In this document: positions 1 to 5,141 of the stretch, piece by piece
Numbering within the stretch: the first letter of the stretch is position 1
Layout of the letters: each line of letters begins with the position of its first letter
Origin: Deltaproteobacteria bacterium
GTDB taxonomy: Bacteria; Desulfobacterota; UBA8473
DNA: 5,141 nucleotides
Direction of reading: 5' to 3'
Assembly (NCBI GenBank): GCA_030621455.1
Contig: JAUXHQ010000175.1
Coordinates: forward strand, 1 to 5,141
The notes under the pieces: generated by a model
The model's input: only the letters and a program-made list of their open reading frames with translations
Databases searched by the model: none
What the model was told of the DNA's origin: nothing
Translations under genes and position numbers: made by a program

Positions 1-54
1 GCTAACTTCTTCATGAAGAACAGGGTTCTTAATAACATCCCGGCACATTTCTCC

Positions 55-83
55 TTGACTAACTCAGACAGCTTCAGTAAATT
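55..83 (+). promoter_or_regulatory. Candidate sigma-70 promoter for the AI-2E family gene
   Basis: A -35-like hexamer TTGACT (55-60, five of six matches to TTGACA) is separated by 17 bases from TAAATT (78-83, four of six matches to TATAAT). Transcription would begin near base 90, giving a leader of roughly 60 bases before the ATG at 153. A second TTGACA at 131-136 is too close to the start codon to serve as the -35 for this gene and has no -10 partner. The assignment rests on sequence match only. Confidence 0.4.
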
Positions 84-142
84 TACTTCATCCTGTTGGT
101 CCTGTGATAGATAAAGAAGGCAAAATAAATTTGACATTAATT

Positions 143-146
143 GAGG
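143..146 (+). promoter_or_regulatory. Ribosome binding site deciding the start at 153
   Basis: GAGG at 143-146 lies six bases before the ATG at 153, which is good Shine-Dalgarno spacing. The same frame also opens with a TTG at 141, but that codon overlaps this motif and has no such site in front of it. The ATG at 153 is therefore preferred. Confidence 0.65.
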
Positions 147-152
147 ATATCA

Positions 153-1274
153 ATGGCAGAAAAGGTGAAACAATCTAAACGCCCCGGTTTCTTAATGACT
201 GCAGCGGCTTTTGTGCTTGTGGTTGCAGGGATGCGTGCTGCGGAAGCACTTCTGGTACCGTTCCTCCTGTCCTTATTTTTCGCTATTATATGTACACCAC
301 CTTTATCCTGGTTGCAGAGGAGGGGACTTCCAGCATGGCTTTCCATGTTGATCGTTCTTGCCGTAATCGTAGGGATGGGCATGGCGGCAGGCGGGCTGGT
401 CGGAACGTCGCTGAATGACTTCTCCAAAAACTTACCTGTCTATCAAGAACGCCTGCAAAAAGAAACAACAGGGTTGCTCACCTGGCTTAGTAACAAGGGT
501 GTAAAGACACCTGACCAGAAGCTGCTGGAGCTTATCGATCCTGGCGCAGCTATGAATTTTGCCGCAAGTGTGCTCAATGGATTGCGCGGAGCACTCACCA
601 ATGCCTTCCTCATACTTCTCACCGTAGTCTTCATCCTCTTCGAGGTATCCGGCTTTCCCAACAAACTGCGTGCGGCGATAAGCGACCCCGATGCATCATT
701 CTCTTATCTCAACCGGTTCACCACAAATGTCAACCGTTATGTGGTCATCAAGACATTGACCAGCCTGGGCACAGCCATTGCCATCACAACATGGTTGTTT
801 ATCCTTGGAGTAGATTACCCTTTGCTGTGGGGACTGCTGGCGTTTCTACTCAACTATGTGCCAAATATAGGTTCGATTATCGCTGCGGTTCCGGCAGTCT
901 TGCTGGCGCTTATTCAACTCGGTGGAGGTTCGGCAGGATGGGTAGCCGTTGGGTACCTGGTGGTCAACATCGTTGTCGGGAGCATTATTGAACCCCGTCT
1001 TATGGGACGCGGTCTGGGCCTGTCAACTCTCGTCGTCTTCGTTTCCCTGGTATTTTGGGGTTGGGTACTCGGTCCGGTAGGTATGTTCCTCTCCGTACCC
1101 CTGACGATGACCATCAAGATCGCCCTGGACAGCAATGAAGACACACGGTGGATGGCCGTTATGTTGGGGTCGGAGGCATCCGCCAAAGCTGTTCTGGCTG
1201 GTCTGCAGGAGAAGTCACCTTCGGAACCGTCTGAGACTGGGCCGCAACAAACAACGATTGACAACGATCCATAA
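153..1274 (+). CDS. AI-2E family (PerM/TqsA-like) transporter, inner-membrane protein
   Basis: The 373-residue protein is a polytopic inner-membrane protein of the AI-2E transporter family (PerM, TqsA, YdiK). Hydrophobic segments run at about residues 13-27, 30-48, 61-85, 145-165, 200-220, 223-255, 262-280 and 290-325. A soluble stretch at about 86-140 follows the third, which is the usual family layout. Conserved family signatures are visible: NYVPNIGSIIAAVPAVLLAL (234-253), EPRLMGRGLGLS (280-291) and FWGWVLGPVGMFLSVPLTM (301-319). The last two closely resemble the C-terminal half of E. coli TqsA, an exporter of the autoinducer AI-2; other family members move Na+/H+ or have unknown substrates. 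The substrate here cannot be read from sequence, and no luxS or lsr genes are nearby. The tail after about 350 is polar and probably disordered. Length is ordinary for the family (about 340-380). The start is the ATG with GAGG six bases upstream. Confidence 0.93.
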   Translation: MAEKVKQSKRPGFLMTAAAFVLVVAGMRAAEALLVPFLLSLFFAIICTPPLSWLQRRGLPAWLSMLIVLAVIVGMGMAAGGLVGTSLNDFSKNLPVYQERLQKETTGLLTWLSNKGVKTPDQKLLELIDPGAAMNFAASVLNGLRGALTNAFLILLTVVFILFEVSGFPNKLRAAISDPDASFSYLNRFTTNVNRYVVIKTLTSLGTAIAITTWLFILGVDYPLLWGLLAFLLNYVPNIGSIIAAVPAVLLALIQLGGGSAGWVAVGYLVVNIVVGSIIEPRLMGRGLGLSTLVVFVSLVFWGWVLGPVGMFLSVPLTMTIKIALDSNEDTRWMAVMLGSEASAKAVLAGLQEKSPSEPSETGPQQTTIDNDP

Positions 1275-1275
1275 G

Positions 1276-1302
1276 CTGCCTCCCCCGTGATGGGGGAGGC
1301 AG
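1276..1302. terminator. GC-rich hairpin between convergent genes, probable bidirectional terminator
   Basis: CTGCCTCCCCC (1276-1286) pairs perfectly with GGGGGAGGCAG (1292-1302), giving an 11-bp stem with a 5-base loop, GTGAT. It starts one base after the TAA of the AI-2E family gene and ends 14 bases from the stop of the opposite-strand crotonase gene, so it serves both convergent transcripts. Neither side has the T-run of a classical Rho-independent terminator. It may therefore act as a 3'-end stabiliser or a weaker, U-tract-less terminator. The stem itself is certain; its role is inferred from position. Confidence 0.6.
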
Positions 1303-1316
1303 GTTGGGGATATAGC

Positions 1317-2153
1317 TTAATCTTCGTAAATTCCTGGAAATGTTTCCTTCTTCCGGTATTTCAGTGGGTCGGGCTTTTTCTTCTCCCAGAAGGAGTCCTT
1401 GTAGTATTTGGCTTCCTCTGTGGCATAGTATTTCCATATGCCATCGAAGCCCATTATCTCAAGACCCCGGATCTCTGAGCTCATGGAGCAGAAGGTGGCT
1501 TTAAGACTCCTAATGGCACCGGGGCTCTTTGCAAGGATCTCGTCGCACCACTTGTCCACCTCTTCCTCCAGCTTGTCGGGAGGCACCACCGCATTTACCA
1601 ACCCCATGTCCAAGGCCTCCTGGGCCGTGTATCGACGGCAGAGGTACCAGATCTCTCTGGCCTTCTTCTCACCAACAACCCTCGTTAAGTAAGCGGCGCC
1701 GAAGCCACCATCATAACTGCCTACCATGGGACCTGCCTGCCCAAGTTGTGCCGTCTCCGATGCTATTGAGAGATCGCAAATCTGTTGAAGGACTTGTCCA
1801 CCCCCTATGGCGTAACCATTAACAGCCGCGATGACAGGTTTGGGCATCTCCCTTATAGCTGCGTGAACTCTCCCTGTATACTTGAGCATGTCCGAACTAT
1901 AGCCGGCTTCCGCCTCCTTGGCATCTCCCCCAGTACAGAACGCTTTCTTTCCTGCCCCTGTAAATACGACTACTCCGATCCGATCATTGTCACCCGCTTC
2001 CTGAAACGCCTCCATAAGCTCTTTCATGGTATTTGATGTAAAGGCGTTGAACGCATCGGGTCGATTTATGGTTATCCTCACGACCCCCGGTCTCTCCTCA
2101 TAGAGGATGTCACTGAAATTCACACTCGATACTTTTTCCCACGTATAAGCCAC
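1317..2153 (-). CDS. Crotonase-family enzyme, MenB/BadI-like (dihydroxynaphthoyl-CoA synthase or ring-opening hydrolase type)
   Basis: The 278-residue protein belongs to the enoyl-CoA hydratase/isomerase (crotonase) superfamily. The two oxyanion-hole regions are present: AFCTGGD (71-77) and GYAIGGG (113-119). The stretch GQAGPMVGSYDGGFGAAYL (138-156) and REIWYLCRRYTAQEALDMGLVN (begins at 166) resemble MenB of menaquinone synthesis, which closes the naphthoate ring of succinylbenzoyl-CoA. Ser146 and Asp148 correspond to MenB catalytic residues, and Gly141 matches the bicarbonate-using MenB type rather than the one with an intrinsic aspartate. The FCTGGD motif, AIREMPKPVIA (99-109) and the N-terminal ILYEERPGV equally recall BadI, which hydrolyses 2-ketocyclohexanecarboxyl-CoA in anaerobic aromatic degradation. 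No men or bad genes are adjacent, so the substrate is open. The C-terminus carries a charged extension (about 263-278) beyond the usual MenB/BadI end. The GTG start at 2153 is chosen for its strong ribosome binding site; an in-frame GTG at 2189 lies upstream of that site. Confidence 0.88.
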   Translation of the reverse strand: MAYTWEKVSSVNFSDILYEERPGVVRITINRPDAFNAFTSNTMKELMEAFQEAGDNDRIGVVVFTGAGKKAFCTGGDAKEAEAGYSSDMLKYTGRVHAAIREMPKPVIAAVNGYAIGGGQVLQQICDLSIASETAQLGQAGPMVGSYDGGFGAAYLTRVVGEKKAREIWYLCRRYTAQEALDMGLVNAVVPPDKLEEEVDKWCDEILAKSPGAIRSLKATFCSMSSEIRGLEIMGFDGIWKYYATEEAKYYKDSFWEKKKPDPLKYRKKETFPGIYED

Positions 2154-2162
2154 TTTAACTCT

Positions 2163-2170
2163 ACCTCCTT
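2163..2170 (-). promoter_or_regulatory. Strong ribosome binding site setting the crotonase start at 2153
   Basis: Read on the minus strand this is AAGGAGGT, a near-perfect anti-16S complement, nine bases before the GTG at 2153-2151. The longer frame beginning at GTG 2189 would place this motif inside the coding sequence and has no comparable site ahead of it. This settles the start on 2153. Confidence 0.8.
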
Positions 2171-2213
2171 TTGATTTTGTTCGTTCCACAGGAACTTACC
2201 CTTGCCAGAAAAC

Positions 2214-2242
2214 AGTATATGGAATTCATGCTTGAGTGTCAA
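2214..2242 (-). promoter_or_regulatory. Near-consensus sigma-70 promoter for the crotonase gene
   Basis: On the minus strand a perfect TTGACA (2242-2237) is followed by exactly 17 bases and TATACT (2219-2214, five of six matches to TATAAT). Transcription would start near 2206, leaving a leader of about 53 bases that contains the ribosome binding site and a small hairpin, GTTCC-TGT-GGAAC (2195-2183). The match is strong enough to suggest fairly high basal expression. No operator is obvious. Confidence 0.75.
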
Positions 2243-2370
2243 TGACAAATCCCGGAACCCTTGCTTATGAAATTGCATTTCAAAAATCGAACAAGTACGC
2301 TCATGTTGAGGTAAGGGACGAGGCCGGAATTAATAGCACTTTAAATCCTTTTTTTACTCAATCCGGGAAC

Positions 2371-2399
2371 TTGACAATGCCCAATTGATGTGTTAATTC
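2371..2399 (+). promoter_or_regulatory. Candidate rightward promoter, possibly the original argS promoter
   Basis: A perfect TTGACA (2371-2376) is followed at 16-17 bases by a poor -10 (TTAATT at 2393-2398 or TAATTC at 2394-2399). It points toward argS, but its start site would lie about 340 bases before the argS ATG, and any transcript would pass through the whole inverted repeat. The -35 is strong and the -10 weak, so this is tentative. A separate perfect TATAAT at 2446-2451 on the plus strand lacks a recognisable -35. Confidence 0.3.
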
Positions 2400-2454
2400 T
2401 GTGTCTGCGTTTCGCGAATTCTTCCACCTCCAGGGAACCTTTCCGTATAATTCC

Positions 2455-2514
2455 ACCTGTGCAGTTGAGCAGGTTTGCGTTAAGCGCCGGCTGCTTGTTT
2501 CATTTGCTTGTTAT
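2455..2514 (+). repeat. Left arm of long imperfect inverted repeat
   Basis: This 60-base arm matches the reverse complement of 2599-2656. Perfect blocks are ACCTGTGCAGTTGAGCA (2455-2471), GTTT (2473-2476), CCGGCT (2487-2492), CTTGTTTCATTTGCTT (2494-2509) and TTAT (2511-2514). About 49 Watson-Crick pairs form, plus two G-U pairs (G2477 and G2493) if plus-strand RNA folds. The 2478-2486 segment is the only clearly unpaired part and has two more bases than its partner. Confidence 0.93.
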
Positions 2515-2598
2515 ACGTAAGAACCTGGCCAACATCCAAATATACATACGAGACTTGTCATCCCATTATACACACAGCCTTATGCAAGACTGTAGTTC

Positions 2599-2656
2599 AT
2601 AAGAAGCAAATGAAACAAGTAGCCGGCAAGCGGTAAACATGCTCAACTGCACAGGT
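2599..2656 (-). repeat. Right arm of long imperfect inverted repeat
   Basis: This 58-base arm is the partner of 2455-2514 across an 84-base centre (2515-2598). Its outer 17 bases (2640-2656) and inner 16-base block (2604-2619) are exact complements of the left arm. Mismatches lie at 2603, 2639 and in the 2627-2633 bulge. The centre has its own small hairpin, CAG.CTT-ATGC-AAG.CTG (2575-2592), and a minus-strand TATAAT (2570-2565) without a clear -35. Confidence 0.93.
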
Positions 2657-2742
2657 CGATATAGTTCAGGATTAATCAAAATCCGAAGCACTCAACTGAT
2701 TTGAGATTTTGGGATTTTCTAGTAGCAAATTGTGTATTTGGG

Positions 2743-4422
2743 ATGGACGAGATGGGGATTAAAGACATATTAATAAATACCATAAGTGATGCCCTGTATG
2801 ATTGTGCAGGGAAAGGGCTGTTGAAGGTTAAACAGGTTCCTCCCATAGAACTGGAGGTTCCCAGGATCGTGGAATATGGCGATTTCTCCACTAATATTGC
2901 GATGATTCTTGCCTCCGCAGAAAAGAAGGCTCCTCGGTCAATTGCCGATACTATAGCTGAAAGTATCAGAGGACGAGATACGGTTTTGGCACGAGTGGAG
3001 GTGGCTGGACCTGGATTTATAAATCTCTTCGTGGCAGATGAGTACTGGCATAATTCTCTCAGGGATATTGAAAAATTAGGCGATGCCTATGGGGAAAGTA
3101 AAATAGGAGAAGGGAAGAGGGTTCAAATAGAGTTTGTAAGTGCAAACCCCACAGGTCCCATTCATGTCGGGCATGGAAGGGGAGCGGCCATCGGTGACGT
3201 GCTTGCAAATATCCTGAAAGCTGTCGGTTACCAGGTTGTCACGGAATACTATATTAATGACGCGGGGAACCAGATGGAGACCCTTGGAAAATCGGTCTTC
3301 TTGCGTTATATGCAACTCCTGGGCAGGGACGTAGACCTACCTTCAGAGTGTTACCAGGGCGAATATTTAGCTGACATAGCAAATGAAGTGATAGCCAAGT
3401 TTGGAGACAGATATCTGGATACACCCGATGACGAAGCAATATCAGACCTTGCTGACTATGCAGCCGATAAAATTCTCCAGGAGATAAAAGAGGATTTGCA
3501 GGATTTCGGAGTAACGTTTGATGAGTGGTTCAGCGAAAAAACACTCTTTAAAAACAATAAGATATCGGAAGCGACAGAGGAACTCAAGAAGAAACGGTTC
3601 ATTTACGAAAAAGATGGGGCCTTCTGGTTTAAAACGACTGCATTTGGAGATGAGAAGGATAGAGTAGTAATCAGGGCCAATGGCCGGCCCACTTATTTTG
3701 CCTCTGATATAGCCTATCACAAGAACAAATTGGAACGCGGGTTCGACATGATAATAAATATCTGGGGCGCAGATCACCACGGTTATATCCCCCGTATGGA
3801 GTCGGCAATCCAGGCATTTGGGAAGAAAAAAGACATACTGAGGACATTGTTGGTACAATTTGTAAATCTCTTAAGAGATGGACAGCAAGTAGCCATGTCT
3901 ACCCGATCTGGAGAATTTGACACCTTAAATGAGGTCGTGAGAGAGGTTGGCAAGGATGCTGCCAGATATTTTTTTCTTATGCGGAATTCAGATAGTCCAC
4001 TCGATTTCGATCTGGAATTGGCAAAGAGGGAGAGCACTGAAAACCCTGTTTATTATGTTCAGTATGCCCATGCCAGAGTCTCCAGTATTTTGAGGGTCGC
4101 ACAGGAGCAAGGATTGGATATCCCCGGATTTGACGACATCGAGATTGACCTGCTAAGTCTCCCACAGGAGTTGACATTGATAAAACAGCTTTTGAAATTC
4201 TCTGAAGTTGTAGAAGGAAGCGCCCTTTCACTGGAGCCCCATAGAATAACCATTTATTTGAACGAGTTGGCCGGTAGCTTTCATGGTTACTATAATAAGA
4301 ACAGGGTCATTACCGATGACCCGTCCATGACCATGGCCAGGTTGTATCTGGTTAAGATGGTGAAGATTGTCGTTAAAAATGCCTTGGGTCTTTTAGGTAT
4401 AGGCGCTCCCGAAAGAATGTGA
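2743..4422 (+). CDS. argS: Arginyl-tRNA synthetase
   Basis: The 559-residue protein charges tRNA-Arg with arginine in the cytoplasm, using ATP. It is a class I synthetase with the full ArgS layout. The N-terminal tRNA-recognition (Add-1) domain covers about residues 5-110. The catalytic Rossmann fold starts at EFVSANPTGPIHVGHGRG, with the HIGH-type motif H141-V-G-H144. WGADHHGYI (341-349) and the KMSKS-position loop MSTRSG (385-390) follow; a degenerate loop of this kind is normal for many ArgS proteins. The C-terminal DALR anticodon-binding domain begins near YYVQYAHAR (437-445) and includes NELAGSFHGYYNKNRV. No truncation or missing motif is seen. The start is less certain than the function: the ATG at 2743 is used, but ATG 2752 is three codons on and gives MGIKDIL, and neither has a clear ribosome binding site. 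The frame is open back to a TTG at 2701. The SPOR-domain gene follows after 22 bases, probably in one operon. Confidence 0.97.
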   Translation: MDEMGIKDILINTISDALYDCAGKGLLKVKQVPPIELEVPRIVEYGDFSTNIAMILASAEKKAPRSIADTIAESIRGRDTVLARVEVAGPGFINLFVADEYWHNSLRDIEKLGDAYGESKIGEGKRVQIEFVSANPTGPIHVGHGRGAAIGDVLANILKAVGYQVVTEYYINDAGNQMETLGKSVFLRYMQLLGRDVDLPSECYQGEYLADIANEVIAKFGDRYLDTPDDEAISDLADYAADKILQEIKEDLQDFGVTFDEWFSEKTLFKNNKISEATEELKKKRFIYEKDGAFWFKTTAFGDEKDRVVIRANGRPTYFASDIAYHKNKLERGFDMIINIWGADHHGYIPRMESAIQAFGKKKDILRTLLVQFVNLLRDGQQVAMSTRSGEFDTLNEVVREVGKDAARYFFLMRNSDSPLDFDLELAKRESTENPVYYVQYAHARVSSILRVAQEQGLDIPGFDDIEIDLLSLPQELTLIKQLLKFSEVVEGSALSLEPHRITIYLNELAGSFHGYYNKNRVITDDPSMTMARLYLVKMVKIVVKNALGLLGIGAPERM

Positions 4423-4444
4423 TGGCTACAAGGATAATAGACAA

Positions 4445-5116
4445 ATGAGGGGTAAGATAAGGTACCGGTTTTTCTTCACTAAAAAACAATTGACCTTTAT
4501 GTTAACAGGGGTGATGCTTGCCTATGGCCTTGTATTTGTGATGGGATTCATGCTCGGCAAGGGTGTAGTGGGTGAAAATGAACCCGCCTTTAGGAAGAGT
4601 GAGGTAAGTCCCAAGGCGGAGAAACGAGCGAAGGGGAAAAGGTCCATCAAGACGAAGAGAGATTCAGAGGAGACAAAAACGAAGCAGGAAAAGGACCCGT
4701 CCGACTCTGAACTGACCTTCTTCAAGACCCTTGTCAGGAAGAAAACCTTACCCGCAAAACACCAAACCGCTGCAGTGAAAACACCACCGCCTCTCGGGAA
4801 TTACGGAAATCAGAAAAGACGGGAAGAGATAAAAAAGAAAGCACTCAGAAAGGACGAGCAGCGTTCAGGACCTTTGAGTGGGTATACCTTACAGGTTGGG
4901 TCATTCCAAAAAAAGGGTCGGGCGGAAAACCTGGTGAAGCAGTTGAGGAACAAGGGCTATCCGGCGTATATCATCTCATCTAACATACCCATGAAGGGGA
5001 TATGGTACAGGGTAAGGACCGGCCATTTCCCTACCCGTGCGGAGGCCAAGAAATCCGCACTTGATCTTGAAATGAAAGAGAGACTCCCAGCCTATGTCAC
5101 CTTCGTCTCAGAGTAA
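4445..5116 (+). CDS. SPOR-domain membrane protein, FtsN-like layout
   Basis: The 223-residue protein has a short basic cytoplasmic N-terminus (1-16, rich in Arg, Lys and Phe) and one transmembrane helix at about 17-38 (LTFMLTGVMLAYGLVFVMGF). A long Lys/Glu-rich, probably disordered linker spans about 43-143. A C-terminal SPOR domain covers about 145-222 (SGYTLQVGSFQKKGRAENL ... WYRVRTGHFPTRAEAKK). SPOR domains bind peptidoglycan stripped of stem peptides at division septa, so the protein is expected in the inner membrane with the SPOR domain in the periplasm. The layout is that of FtsN, but SPOR proteins are diverse and orthology to ftsN cannot be claimed. The linker contains ELTFFKTLVRKK (about 93-104), resembling a short F/L-TFY-x-TL motif seen in other SPOR proteins. 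The gene lies 22 bases after argS. Upstream of the ATG only a weak AAGG (4430-4433) is seen. No terminator appears before the window ends. Confidence 0.88.
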   Translation: MRGKIRYRFFFTKKQLTFMLTGVMLAYGLVFVMGFMLGKGVVGENEPAFRKSEVSPKAEKRAKGKRSIKTKRDSEETKTKQEKDPSDSELTFFKTLVRKKTLPAKHQTAAVKTPPPLGNYGNQKRREEIKKKALRKDEQRSGPLSGYTLQVGSFQKKGRAENLVKQLRNKGYPAYIISSNIPMKGIWYRVRTGHFPTRAEAKKSALDLEMKERLPAYVTFVSE

Positions 5117-5141
5117 AGGGGTCGCGGAAATCATTTTTCCC

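Larger units (their letters stand above)
2446..2667. mobile_element. Putative MITE-like element with long inverted-repeat arms, unknown family
   Basis: A 202-bp inverted repeat (2455-2656) is flanked by the near-identical 8-mers TATAATTC (2446-2453) and TATAGTTC (2660-2667), seven of eight bases the same in direct orientation. They could be a decayed target-site duplication. The interior encodes no transposase or other plausible protein, so if mobile it would depend on an enzyme supplied elsewhere. Its position between divergent genes is typical for small non-autonomous elements. The direct repeats sit one base from the left arm and three from the right arm and are AT-rich, so the duplication is not proven. 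Alternatives are a structured regulatory RNA or a relic of a larger insertion sequence. I do not recognise the sequence as a named element. Confidence 0.5.
2154..2742. other. Divergent intergenic region between the crotonase gene and argS
   Basis: These 589 bases hold no convincing protein gene. From the left they contain the crotonase ribosome binding site and promoter (to 2242), about 200 bases of unassigned sequence with a T7 run at 2350-2356 and a rightward promoter candidate (2371-2399), then the long inverted repeat (2455-2656). A short leader follows with two small hairpins, GGATT-AATCAA-AATCC (2669-2684) and CTCAA-CTGAT-TTGAG (2691-2705), before argS. The 70-codon frame from 2390 to 2602 runs through the left repeat arm and the centre; its composition and the lack of a ribosome binding site argue against a gene. 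Confidence 0.8.

Noticed and set aside
1..48. Possible divergent minus-strand gene beginning at ATG 48 (MCRDVIKNPVLHEEVS to the edge), or at ATG 38 or 137 in another frame
   Set aside because: AAGGAG at 56-51 is only two bases from ATG 48 and 12 from ATG 38, and ATG 137 has no ribosome binding site. At most 46 codons are visible and I recognise none of the peptides. A real gene may start here, but the window cannot show it.
1..111. Plus-strand open frame ending with TAA at 109-111, as the tail of an upstream gene
   Set aside because: The peptide is rich in Ser, Asn and Phe, resembles no protein family, and overlaps the palindromes and promoter candidate.
2154..2189. Upstream GTG at 2189 as the crotonase start
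   Set aside because: It would add 12 residues that include the AAGGAGGT ribosome binding site and has no such site of its own.
2349..2356. T-run (2350-2356) as a Rho-independent terminator
   Set aside because: No stem-loop precedes it on the plus strand, and the complementary A-run on the minus strand has no terminator geometry.
2565..2570. Perfect minus-strand TATAAT in the centre of the inverted repeat as a promoter
   Set aside because: No acceptable -35 at 16-18 bases upstream and no extended -10 TG at the right position.
2390..2602. A 70-residue plus-strand reading frame in the intergenic region
   Set aside because: It lacks a ribosome binding site, runs through the left repeat arm and into the start of the right arm, and shows no domain. 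It is best explained as chance.
2464..2647. GTTGAGC (2464-2470) and GCTCAAC (2641-2647) as integron attC core sites (GTTRRRY / RYYYAAC)
   Set aside because: The 7-mers fit the consensus, but their order is reversed relative to an attC site (RYYYAAC should come first). The arms are longer than typical, and no integrase or cassette gene is present.

Overview
The window holds four protein-coding genes and one unusual intergenic region. Two features suggest a Gram-negative bacterium, probably of the Desulfobacterota / old Deltaproteobacteria type. One is the argS gene followed directly by a single-pass SPOR-domain protein. The other is a MenB/BadI-type crotonase of a kind common in anaerobes that handle CoA thioesters. 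This placement is an inference from gene content; there is no rRNA or other phylogenetic marker beyond argS.

Layout: bases 1-152 are a non-coding leader with a plausible sigma-70-type promoter. At 153-1274 (+) lies an AI-2E/PerM family membrane protein. A strong hairpin at 1276-1302 separates it from a convergent gene at 1317-2153 (-), which encodes a crotonase-fold enzyme resembling dihydroxynaphthoyl-CoA synthase (MenB) and 2-ketocyclohexanecarboxyl-CoA hydrolase (BadI). That gene has a near-consensus promoter (TTGACA, 17 nt, TATACT) at 2242-2214 and a strong ribosome binding site. A 589-base divergent intergenic region (2154-2742) follows. Then come argS (2743-4422, +, arginyl-tRNA synthetase) and, 22 bases later, a SPOR-domain protein (4445-5116, +) that is probably co-transcribed with it.

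The most notable feature is a 202-bp imperfect inverted repeat in the divergent intergenic region. Its arms are about 60 bp (2455-2514 and 2599-2656), they enclose an 84-base centre, and no protein is evident. Near-identical 8-bp direct repeats (TATAATTC at 2446-2453, TATAGTTC at 2660-2667) flank it. This looks like a small non-autonomous mobile element (MITE-like) that landed between argS and an upstream promoter, or else a long structured RNA. I do not recognise it as a named family.

The genes do not form one pathway. The argS-SPOR pair links translation with cell-envelope or division functions only by position. The membrane protein and the crotonase are each single genes on opposite strands. 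No clearly new multi-gene system is visible; the inverted-repeat element is the best candidate for something undescribed.
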